A DNA stretch of 64,000 nucleotides. Source: Bacteroidetes bacterium GWE2_42_24. Its GTDB lineage: Bacteria; Bacteroidota; Bacteroidia; Bacteroidales; TTA-H9. Positions 56,332-64,000 of the stretch are shown here, one piece after another. How positions within the stretch are numbered: the stretch's first letter is position 1; each line of letters starts with the position of its first letter. The DNA is taken from positions 1 through 64,000 of the forward strand of contig MEOA01000001.1 of the NCBI GenBank assembly GCA_001768515.1. The letters run 5' to 3'. Below the pieces are notes generated by a model, which saw only the letters and a program-made list of their open reading frames with translations, was not told the origin of the DNA and searched no databases. Both the position numbers and the translations under genes were made by a program.

Positions 56332-59300
56332 TTATTTGAAAGCCTTTTCAAGCATTCCATCGCCTGTCATGCTGAGGCGGCTGAAATAATCAGGAACGGT
56401 TTTGCCAACAAGTTTATCGACATACATCTTTGCAAGGTATTGACCCAGCATGAAACCTTGTCCACGCAATCCGGTAAACAAACCCTTTTCCGGATCGATG
56501 AACATGCGGGGCTCCATGTAGTAGCCAGCCCAAATGGCCTGAAAACCGACACTTGAAAGTTCGGGTAACCAATCCACAAAAATTTCGGAAGCAATCTCAA
56601 GAAATTCTTTACTGTTAATCTTCAAGTTCTTCTCTGCTTCAGCGGGTTCAACGCCAGGAGAGGCACATCCGATAATTTGTCCTGTTTCAGCTAGCTGCTG
56701 GCCATAAACAGCAACAAAACCTTTATAGTTACGCCGATCAATGATCATGGGCAACGGAATGTTGTTTACACCCATCATGGGCAGCCGCCGCGTAATGAAG
56801 GCCTGATGCTTTACAGGATATTGACCCGTCTCGATACCGAGTTTTTTAGCAAAACGGGCACCTTCTGATCCAAGAGCATTCACAAAGTGTCCTGTATGGT
56901 ACTCAACAAACTCCTTGTCATGATTTTGCACCAGAACAATATACTTTTCACCGTCGTGCTTCACGTCGATCAGTTTGCAGTCTTCTTCGATGGTACCTCC
57001 ATGTTGCAGGCCGATCTGACGAATCAGGTCAACAACCCGGCCAGGTGTTGCCTGCCAGCAATTATGGGTAATGAGCGCAGCCTGGTAAGTCTTCAGGTTG
57101 GAATTGAAATATGGAGACACCCGCTTGGTAAAGTCCTTCGGTTCAATCATCTCGGCATCGCTCCAGGCCATTGACGTTTTCAGTGCATTGTACACGGTAT
57201 CATCATGAGCGAAGGTTACATAGTCGATGGGGTGAAAATCGATATTGCGAACCTTTTGGAGGTCTTTAAATATTTGAAGATTGTTGACAGCGATATCGCT
57301 CAGTTCGGGGACACTGAAATTGGGGCGTCCACCGGCAATATTCCGCCAGGAAGAACCTCGACCATAGTTGATCAGCACGGGCTTCAATCCTTCTTCAGCG
57401 AGATAACGAAAGAGGGCACTGCCACCAATACCACCTCCGGCAACCAGGGATGGAACCGTGATCACCCTCGGAACTTTTTTGTGACTGACAGCGATGATAT
57501 TCTCATGAACCGGGCGGGGATAAAGCTCGCCCATTGAAAGTTGATTCGAGAGGGGACCCCGGGGAGTAGCTTCTCCTACTACCTGAATACCGTAGTTTCG
57601 AATCATCGATTTCAGTCGGGGAATGCAACGTTTTCCACGGCAGGCCCCCATACCCAAACGCGTTGTATGCTTGATTTCATCAACGCTGATAAACTTACGA
57701 TCACCCACTATCCCAAGGATTTCATCTACAGTTACATCGTCGCAATGGCAGACATAGGTCTCTGACTTCACCTGAAAATCGGCGGGAAGCATCTCAAAGG
57801 GTTCGGGGAACCTACCCTTGACAATAAATCCACGTACATTAACCAGGTCTTCGCCCCGGAGTGAAATCGACCTGACACGGGCTACATTGGTTTTGTTGGG
57901 TTTACGCAGTATTTTTTCGATAACCCCTTCACCCAGTTGACGACCGTTGTTGTCGACCAGCCAGACATCAGCACCTTCGGCTGCTTCATATTCTATGGGA
58001 AGGAATAGCCAGTCTTTTTTCAGGTTATAGCCAAATATGGCAAGGCCCGGACACTGATATACACAATCCATACAGCCAATACACTTGTCATAATCGATAT
58101 GGGGCACCGTACTGGTAGAAGTCTTGGTGATGGCACCGTGTGGACAGGCAAACTCACAGGGATTACATGCGAAACCATACAGGCAGTCGATCTGAATAAA
58201 ACCTTTCTGCTCCATCCTTTCGCGGGTAGGCAGGAAAGGCTTTTCGATCACTCGTGTGGGGTGTTGCTGAGAGTCGATGTATTCTTTTGAAAGAGCCAGG
58301 TAATCATCATATTTGTAACGGACACCCATGTCGGCCAGAATCTCATAAGCGACCTGTTTACCGCGAAGCACAGCAGAGGTTCCTTCACCGATCCGGATTG
58401 AGTCGCCTGCTCCGAAACAACGACGTCCAAAAATCTCGTTACCCTTGATGAGAAGCTGATCATCAGAAACAAGACCAGTACAGATATTAATGGCATCAAT
58501 ACCGTCGATCACCTTCTCGGTTCCCGGAATGGGCTTGAAATTTTCGCACTTGGCCACAACAGCACCTATAATACCGGTATGGTCGGCATTAGGAATCGCT
58601 TTCAGCAGAATGTGAGAAGTGAGAATGGGAATACCCAGGCGACGTACACGATTGGCCTGAACCGGGAAACCTCCTTCACCGGGCATGGCTTCAATGATTG
58701 CCTTCACTTTTGCACCTGCCTGCATTAGCTGGTATGAAGTCAGGTAACCGATATTGCCGGCACCCACGGTCAGCACATTTTTACCAAGAAGGGTGAACTC
58801 ACTGTTCATCATCTTCTGCACAACAGCGGCGGTATATACCCCGGGCACATCGTCGTTTTCAAAAGTCGGCATGAAAGGAACCGCTCCTGTGGCAACCACA
58901 AGATAGTCAGCCTCAACATAATACACTTCTTCGGTGCGTATGTTCTTAACGGCTATGCGGTTTCCATCGAGTATGTCCCATACCGTGGCATTGAGAAAGA
59001 TATTTTCCAGACTTTCGCCAGCCAGGGTTTTGGCGATATCAAATCCACGCATACCACCGAATTTCTTCTCCTTCTCGAAGAAAAAGAATTGGTGCGTTTG
59101 CATCAGAAACTGGCCGCCAATCCTGTCATTGTTGTCGAGCACGATGTTATCGATACCTGACTGGTTCAGTAGTTCACGGGTGGCAAGACCTGCCGGCCCG
59201 GCACCAATGATCACCACCGATGTCTTGTACACGTTGACTGACTCTTTCTTCTGGTAAGGCGTAACCCCGGGGTTATAATCATGAGGAATTTCGGCAACTG

Positions 59301-59565
59301 ATTTGATGCCGTCGACCGGGGTTATACAAATTCTTTTTATCTGTCCATCGACCAGCATTTCGCAGGCCCCGCATTTACCGATGCCGCACTCCAACGAACG
59401 CTCACGGTTTTGAAGGCTATGGCTATGAACGGGAAAGCCGGCCTGATGAAGGGCGGCTGCGATGGTAAAACCTTTCTGTCCATGGATCTTCTGTCCATTG
59501 AAAGAGAACTCAACTTCCTCTACATGAGGTATGTCAAGGATCGGATGATGACTAATTCGGTGCAT
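56332..59565 (-). CDS. five-module flavin/iron-sulfur dehydrogenase fusion
   Basis: A 1077-residue protein joining modules that are separate subunits in HcnABC, sarcosine-oxidase-like and archaeal proline dehydrogenase complexes: an N-terminal 2Fe-2S ferredoxin (C60, C65, C68, C80); a large pyridine-nucleotide/FAD reductase (VIIGAGPAGLATREL near 118, LTVGAGNIGYLTSY near 265); a two-4Fe-4S domain (C461, C467, C470, C474 and C495, C498, C501, C505); a BFD-like 2Fe-2S domain (C606, C608, C642, C647); and a DAO-type FAD domain (SLVAGGGIGGSALFRYL near 706) to the end. It likely oxidises an amino or imino acid and passes electrons through the clusters. No partner gene is adjacent. Substrate unknown. 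Confidence 0.9.
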   Translation of the reverse strand: MHRISHHPILDIPHVEEVEFSFNGQKIHGQKGFTIAAALHQAGFPVHSHSLQNRERSLECGIGKCGACEMLVDGQIKRICITPVDGIKSVAEIPHDYNPGVTPYQKKESVNVYKTSVVIIGAGPAGLATRELLNQSGIDNIVLDNNDRIGGQFLMQTHQFFFFEKEKKFGGMRGFDIAKTLAGESLENIFLNATVWDILDGNRIAVKNIRTEEVYYVEADYLVVATGAVPFMPTFENDDVPGVYTAAVVQKMMNSEFTLLGKNVLTVGAGNIGYLTSYQLMQAGAKVKAIIEAMPGEGGFPVQANRVRRLGIPILTSHILLKAIPNADHTGIIGAVVAKCENFKPIPGTEKVIDGIDAINICTGLVSDDQLLIKGNEIFGRRCFGAGDSIRIGEGTSAVLRGKQVAYEILADMGVRYKYDDYLALSKEYIDSQQHPTRVIEKPFLPTRERMEQKGFIQIDCLYGFACNPCEFACPHGAITKTSTSTVPHIDYDKCIGCMDCVYQCPGLAIFGYNLKKDWLFLPIEYEAAEGADVWLVDNNGRQLGEGVIEKILRKPNKTNVARVRSISLRGEDLVNVRGFIVKGRFPEPFEMLPADFQVKSETYVCHCDDVTVDEILGIVGDRKFISVDEIKHTTRLGMGACRGKRCIPRLKSMIRNYGIQVVGEATPRGPLSNQLSMGELYPRPVHENIIAVSHKKVPRVITVPSLVAGGGIGGSALFRYLAEEGLKPVLINYGRGSSWRNIAGGRPNFSVPELSDIAVNNLQIFKDLQKVRNIDFHPIDYVTFAHDDTVYNALKTSMAWSDAEMIEPKDFTKRVSPYFNSNLKTYQAALITHNCWQATPGRVVDLIRQIGLQHGGTIEEDCKLIDVKHDGEKYIVLVQNHDKEFVEYHTGHFVNALGSEGARFAKKLGIETGQYPVKHQAFITRRLPMMGVNNIPLPMIIDRRNYKGFVAVYGQQLAETGQIIGCASPGVEPAEAEKNLKINSKEFLEIASEIFVDWLPELSSVGFQAIWAGYYMEPRMFIDPEKGLFTGLRGQGFMLGQYLAKMYVDKLVGKTVPDYFSRLSMTGDGMLEKAFK

Positions 59566-59849
59566 AGGGTGAAACGGATTGTTTAATGGTTAGCCTCGCG
59601 GCAATTGGTGATTTTTATGGGACAAAAGTAGGAGATTTTAACGGGATAACGGTCTTCGGTTAGTCACAAAATAACGGATTATCATGGCCGGGTTAAAATG
59701 ATAACTGGCTCCATTTCCAATGAAGAAATGAAAAATGTATTATTACAATCGACAAAGACGATTCACAATACACATCTAACAGTGATTCACAATGTTGACC
59801 GACCAATAAAACATCAGAAAAAAAACTATTTAAAAACTGATTAAAATCC

Positions 59850-59880
59850 TTTCCATTCAGAATCAGGTATATTATCTTTG
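59850..59880 (+). promoter_or_regulatory. promoter of the small T9SS cargo gene
   Basis: TTTC (59850-59853, one mismatch to TTTG), 19 bp, TATCTTTG (59873-59880); 45 bp before the ATG at 59926. Confidence 0.65.
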
Positions 59881-59925
59881 AGCAACAAATTTCCAATACC
59901 ATCCATCTAAAAACATCTAAACCAA

Positions 59926-60570
59926 ATGAGAAGAATTACTTTAATGCTCACAATTTTAATTCCACTGACTGGGTTGGCACAGTTCTGGGCCCCCACAGGA
60001 CTGGAATTTTACTATTACTATTTCCCTATTGATGATGGCGGTTACTGCAACGGGCAGGTTATTACAGGACCGGCATATTGCAGTTATTTCAACTGGAATG
60101 CACCGGATACATTACCAGCTAAAGCTCATCTAATGAATTACAAATTGTACTTCCAGCACATTGCACCCAATGACTCTTCGGTAGAATGCATTGCCACCGT
60201 ATCTGACACCTTTTACATTGTACCTTCAGGTTTTATCGGCAAAATGTGGGTTACAGCGGTCTACGATAATCCTTCGGGTGAATCAGACTCATCGAATGTC
60301 GTTATCAACAATTCTTTACCTATTGGCATCGCCGACCCAACCGCGAAGGAAATACCAAAAATCTGGTACGACTATTCCACAGAACAGATCAAAATTAAAG
60401 AGGGGGTATCGGTTGGGAAAATTAACCTGTACAACGAACAGGGACAATTGGTAAAATCAGCATCCAATACCAATATACTTCCTATAAAGGAACTGTGTTC
60501 AGGTGTTTATATCGCCGAAGTGAAAGACAAGAATCCAAACATTATTTTCAGGAAGAAGATCGTGAAATAA
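59926..60570 (+). CDS. small secreted protein with T9SS sorting domain
   Basis: A 214-residue secreted protein: signal peptide (MRRITLMLTILIPLTGLAQF), a short beta-rich domain with tyrosine-rich start (GLEFYYYYFPIDDGG) resembling a fibronectin/Ig-type module, and from about residue 140 a type A T9SS domain (KINLYNEQGQLVKSA to FRKKIVK). One of three T9SS cargoes in the window. Role unknown. Confidence 0.85.
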   Translation: MRRITLMLTILIPLTGLAQFWAPTGLEFYYYYFPIDDGGYCNGQVITGPAYCSYFNWNAPDTLPAKAHLMNYKLYFQHIAPNDSSVECIATVSDTFYIVPSGFIGKMWVTAVYDNPSGESDSSNVVINNSLPIGIADPTAKEIPKIWYDYSTEQIKIKEGVSVGKINLYNEQGQLVKSASNTNILPIKELCSGVYIAEVKDKNPNIIFRKKIVK

Positions 60571-61596
60571 CACGCGTACCAGTTTCTTTTTACCACCCTC
60601 ATAACAGAGCCCCCTTTCAAGAAGGCTGGCAGCCTTAAACATTTATTTTACTGGCCCTTTCTGTGATACGATATCGCGTATCACTAATTTATTGCGCTTT
60701 TGGCTGGAATAAACCTCATTAAAATTACAGGGTTACCAGTAAACAACCCGCAAGGTTATAACTGTCATTTGCTGCGACCGAAGTCGGGGCACAGCCCAGC
60801 TTGCAAAGATGACGGCATGCGCCGAAACCGCCCGACCTTCTATAAGCATAATGCATTACTTACTCCATAACCTGGAGAATAAGCTTTGGTGGAATTTTCG
60901 CCCCAATGCTGAACTTAATTAATAGTTCAGCACCGTAAAAAATCGGTGGCCAGATGCCATTACCAATATCGTGCCAAAAATCACATATAGTTATATCATC
61001 TTCATATATAAGATACCTCCAGGTTACTACAACCATAGGCAATTCATAAGAAATAGATATCTTTGATACGACTTTGACCTATCTTTGTTAAGACTCAGGG
61101 GTAAAATATGGTTGTAAAAAACAATAATTCAGCTTGTTAAAAATCCGAGAAATGTAACCATAACGCCCATAAAAGACTAAAAATATTTTAAAAAAAATTC
61201 CATTATGGTGACTAAAGTACATAACTTTATCGTCCAGTTATTGGATTTTTGTATAATTTATGGAAACTCAAAATTACTTTGTAGCAAAAATAGCAGGGAA
61301 ATTTTATCTCTCGGGTAAAACAGGAAAACAAATTAATTACATTTACGAACCAAAAAGACGCAAGCTCTTGTGGTAAATGGTTGCGGCTGATCCCGCCCCG
61401 CTTCTTACCAATTTTGACAATGTAACAAGAAAATCCGACCCATTATCCTTCAGAGAACCTGACCATTCGTTTTTAGGTCGCGCTAACGAAAAAGAAAATC
61501 AAATATATCAGAATAATTATCAAAATATGCTACTCAAAGGAGTAAAATTCTTGGTTAACAGACTGAAATATATAATTTTAGCCAATTCTAACTAGA
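60571..61596. other. 1-kb non-coding gap before the LRR lipoprotein
   Basis: No gene I can support. A 38-codon frame at 61260-61376 (METQNYFVAKIAGKFYLSG, ending KRRKLLW) and a 72-codon frame at 61377-61595 have neither homology features nor start signals. The GC-rich patch near 60775-60840 is not a tRNA or an IS end that I can recognise. Confidence 0.5.
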
Positions 61597-62361
61597 ATGA
61601 AAATCAACCACATACACCTTATAGCTATCATAGGGCTTCTGGTGTTAACCGGATGCTCCGGTTACAAAAACCTCAGTTATGCTAAAGCTCATCCCGACAA
61701 GGTTACAAAACTAAAAATCAGGGATACCCATCTGGACAGTTTGCCAATAGAGATAACGCAGATGAAACAGTTAAAAGCCCTCTACCTCTTCAGGAACGAA
61801 TTAACAAAGCTTCCGAAGGAAATCGGGAACCTTGAAAATCTCGAAACGCTGATTATTGCAAGCAATAGACTGACAGAACTGCCACATACAATCGGGAATC
61901 TGAAACGGTTAAAGAAGCTATCGCTGAAGCACAACGACCTGACACAACTGCCAGCAGAAATCGGAGAACTGGACAGCTTGAATTCATTATACTTAGAACA
62001 CAATCAATTGAAAAGCCTGCCATCTTCTATCGGACGACTTACGCAACTCGAATTTCTTTACCTGAACCACAATAAATTGACAAGCCTTCCCGGTGAGATT
62101 GGATCCCTGACAAACCTGAAGTACTTCGGAATTATGAAAAACAGTCTCACCTCGCTCCCTGCAGAGTTAGGATATCTCGAATCACTCGTCGAGATGAATG
62201 CTGCGTTTTGCGGCCCCATGGTCGGCATCCCTTCCACCATTGAAAATTGCCACAAGCTTGAATTTCTATATATTGACAAGTCGATGACAATTCCATATTC
62301 CATCAACAGGGTGAATCCAAGGTTACAGATTGTTATAAAAAGCACAACAGGGATGGAATAG
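61597..62361 (+). CDS. leucine-rich-repeat lipoprotein
   Basis: A 254-residue lipoprotein: signal peptide with lipobox LTGC at about residue 20, then about eight 23-residue leucine-rich repeats (L..L.L..N.LT.LP.EIG.L) and a non-repeat cap from about residue 190. It is similar in repeat type to the secreted LRR protein at 2320. Likely outer-membrane anchored. Confidence 0.87.
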   Translation: MKINHIHLIAIIGLLVLTGCSGYKNLSYAKAHPDKVTKLKIRDTHLDSLPIEITQMKQLKALYLFRNELTKLPKEIGNLENLETLIIASNRLTELPHTIGNLKRLKKLSLKHNDLTQLPAEIGELDSLNSLYLEHNQLKSLPSSIGRLTQLEFLYLNHNKLTSLPGEIGSLTNLKYFGIMKNSLTSLPAELGYLESLVEMNAAFCGPMVGIPSTIENCHKLEFLYIDKSMTIPYSINRVNPRLQIVIKSTTGME

Positions 62362-62427
62362 CAAATTGCTTTACCTATCCTATTTTAGTAATCAAATTGA
62401 AGAACGTCGTTCAAAAAAAACCAGTTT

Positions 62428-62889
62428 ATGAAATCAAAACTTTATCTTTTTGCTTTTGCCGCCATGCTATTTACAGCCTGTTCAGCAGGCAAAATGCTGA
62501 CAACAGAGTACATCACCCAACATGGAACTCGTACATACGAGGCCTCAAATGATCAAATATGGAAAGCCGTTGAAGGGGTGTTGTCGATGCAGGGGTATGA
62601 AATAGCCTTCGCCGACCAGGAGAAAGGAATAATCAATACTAAGCAGAAAATATTAGGAGCTGTTGGGAGTGCCAATCCATACTCTTATCAGGTGGTCTCC
62701 ACCGGAATTTACAGACAGTATCTGATCAGGATAACCCATGAAGGGAGCCATTGTACGGTTGTTCTTAAGCCCAGGGTATTTCAGGGCAACGCCGATATTT
62801 CAGATCAGGCTGTCTGGCGGTTAGATGGTCCGGAAGGAGAACAGGCGCTGTTTGAGAAATTTTTCAAGGAGTTGGAGGGGTTGCTGTAA
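62428..62889 (+). CDS. small lipoprotein of unknown function
   Basis: A 153-residue lipoprotein with signal peptide and lipobox FTAC near residue 18. The mature part (ASNDQIWKAVEGVLSMQGYE, IAFADQEKGIINTKQ) has the alpha/beta look of BamC-type helix-grip domains, but membership is unproven. It lies 66 bp after the LRR lipoprotein and may be co-transcribed with it. Confidence 0.72.
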   Translation: MKSKLYLFAFAAMLFTACSAGKMLTTEYITQHGTRTYEASNDQIWKAVEGVLSMQGYEIAFADQEKGIINTKQKILGAVGSANPYSYQVVSTGIYRQYLIRITHEGSHCTVVLKPRVFQGNADISDQAVWRLDGPEGEQALFEKFFKELEGLL

Positions 62890-62941
62890 TCCATTTTCTT
62901 CGGGGTATTCAAATCAGAAGGAAGCCAGACAGGGTAACCTG

Positions 62942-63790
62942 CTATCGGTTCACGGCAGGCTGAACGGCTTTACCCTGCTCTTCGATAAGGGCTTGCTGTT
63001 CTTCTCTATACAGGTTTTTAACCACATAAACCCAACCAAGGGCGTTGAAATCGGTGAAGAGGTCGAGGGAGATGCTATAATAATCACCCTGATCGGGTTT
63101 GAATTTTCTGATTCGGCCAATAGGTATTCCTTCGGGGAATATAATAGAGAAGCCACTTGTAACGACTGAATCGCCCACCCTCAATGGCACGTGAACCGGC
63201 AGATTCAGCAATGATATTCGCCTATAGTTCGTTCCTTCCCAGACAACAGACCCAAGTTGGTTTGTAGGCTGATGTTTGGCACTTACCAGGCTGGCTTCAT
63301 GCAACAGCGACATGACTGAAGAAAAATGAGGTGAAACAGTAACCACAATACCAACAACTCCATCGGGGCCGATGACCCCCATGTCTTTTTCGATGCCATC
63401 CAGAGAGCCTTTAGCGATCATCAGAAAGTTATTACGCCTGTTGACTGAATTGCTGATCACTCTGGCAGGCGTATAGGTATAACGTTGCAGGAGTGAGCTG
63501 TCGCTGACAACTATCTCACTGGTGTCACGATGAAGGAAAGAGAAATTCTGTTTTACCAGAAACCGCGCATTCTGGTCAGCAAGCTTCTGGTTTACTTCGA
63601 TCAGATTAAAATAACCTGTTATTGAATTCCAGGCCGACTCAACCCGGCCGGAAATGGCAGTAGCTCTGCTAAAAAAAGCAGCTTCGGGATGTGCATTATA
63701 CTGAACACTGAGTCCCAGCGAGACAAACTCAAGCACCCCAAAGAGGAGTGCAAAATGGTATTTGATTACAAAATTGAGGAAGTTTCGCAT
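62942..63790 (-). CDS. mreC: rod-shape protein MreC
   Basis: Cell-elongation scaffold anchored by one N-terminal membrane segment (YHFALLFGVLEFVSLGLSV); 282 residues. The helical stalk and the beta-barrel domain (VIGPDGVVGIVVTVSPHFSS, VGDSVVTSGFSIIFPEGIPI) are intact. It follows mreB on the same strand by 93 bp that holds a 13-bp inverted repeat. Confidence 0.95.
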   Translation of the reverse strand: MRNFLNFVIKYHFALLFGVLEFVSLGLSVQYNAHPEAAFFSRATAISGRVESAWNSITGYFNLIEVNQKLADQNARFLVKQNFSFLHRDTSEIVVSDSSLLQRYTYTPARVISNSVNRRNNFLMIAKGSLDGIEKDMGVIGPDGVVGIVVTVSPHFSSVMSLLHEASLVSAKHQPTNQLGSVVWEGTNYRRISLLNLPVHVPLRVGDSVVTSGFSIIFPEGIPIGRIRKFKPDQGDYYSISLDLFTDFNALGWVYVVKNLYREEQQALIEEQGKAVQPAVNR

Positions 63791-63822
63791 TGAGTCACCA
63801 GGAGGAGCAATGAGCTATAACA

Positions 63823-63869
63823 GCAATCGCTGCATAGTAGCACACGAAGGTAACTCATGCAGCGATTGC
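63823..63869 (-). promoter_or_regulatory. stem-loop between mreB and mreC
   Basis: GCAATCGCTGCAT (63823-63835) and ATGCAGCGATTGC (63857-63869) form a 13-bp perfect stem with a 21-nt loop. There is no T-run, so it is more likely an RNA processing or stabilising element than a terminator. Confidence 0.7.
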
Positions 63870-63883
63870 GGCCAAGCGCAAAA

Positions 63884-64000
63884 TTATTTAATAAGGAATG
63901 TAAATTTCTCGAAGTTCTTAAGCGCGATCCCTGTTCCGCGGGCAACAGCGCGCAGGGGGTCTTCGGCAACATGAACCGGCAGTTTGGTTTTGTTGTGAAG
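63884..64000 (-). CDS. mreB: rod-shape actin-like protein MreB, 3' end only
   Basis: The last 38 codons of MreB, cut by the right edge of the window. The segment LPVHVAEDPLRAVARGTGIA, followed by LKNFEKFTFLIK and TAA, is the conserved MreB C-terminus. It heads the mre group on the minus strand. Confidence 0.93.
   Translation of the reverse strand, partial: LHNKTKLPVHVAEDPLRAVARGTGIALKNFEKFTFLIK

Noticed and set aside
61377..61595. 72-codon frame ahead of the LRR lipoprotein
   Set aside because: No signal, motif or initiation context; ends one base before the next start by chance.

Overview
The window is a chromosomal segment of a Bacteroidota bacterium, most likely Bacteroidales-like; the exact genus cannot be read from the sequence. 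Signs are: secreted proteins ending in type IX secretion (T9SS) C-terminal sorting domains (genes at 232, 14225, 59926), the gliding/T9SS genes gldE and gldD, a very long SecA with a C-terminal zinc tail, a DUF2795 protein, a 29-residue AURKAIP1/COX24-type basic protein between HU and RNase G, and promoters of the Bacteroidota form (TTTG, about 19-20 bp, TAnnTTTG). Shine-Dalgarno sequences are almost absent (corA is an exception), as usual in this phylum.

Layout: 1-5367 holds a T9SS-secreted M1 peptidase, divergent from a leucine-rich-repeat protein and aspS. 5368-6600 is a gene-poor gap with repeats. 6600-10369 (minus) holds a small membrane protein, trpS, RNase G, the small basic protein and HU. 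10412-16675 (plus) is mutY, ssb, gldE, gldD and a T9SS-secreted M14 carboxypeptidase. 16703-23866 holds corA, an unknown gene, a two-component pair, a YwqK-repeat protein, a polyprenyl diphosphate synthase, a radical SAM protein and a small helical protein. 23863-27817 has a rhodanese-like protein without the catalytic cysteine, a lipoprotein M28 peptidase, a second gene-poor gap carrying a copy of the 5.9-kb repeat, and a small barrel protein. 27894-34525 has gmk, yicC, an MFS carrier, secA and a DUF2795 protein. 34621-43764 has a cobalamin adenosyltransferase, an ABC ATPase, a methyltransferase, a UbiA prenyltransferase, then a minus-strand surface cluster: flippase, formyltransferase-like/propeller fusion, HhH-barrel protein and PorV-like protein.

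44123-54835 is housekeeping: gltX-folB-CWC protein, an isoprenoid-synthase-like gene with a SAM hydroxide adenosyltransferase, phoH-purC, xseA-xseB, a lipoprotein and an ABC-F ATPase. 55031-64000 has an FkbM methyltransferase, a 1077-residue redox fusion protein carrying all modules of multi-subunit HcnABC/proline-dehydrogenase-type enzymes, a short T9SS cargo, an LRR lipoprotein, another lipoprotein, mreC and the 3' end of mreB.

Most genes are ordinary core genes. The items most worth a second look are the redox fusion, the long hairpin in the RNase G leader, the gap-free 89-bp dispersed repeat pair, the small ribosomal-type protein, and the formyltransferase/propeller-flippase pair. I found no CRISPR array, complete insertion sequence, rRNA or tRNA gene, and no clear phage or defence island.
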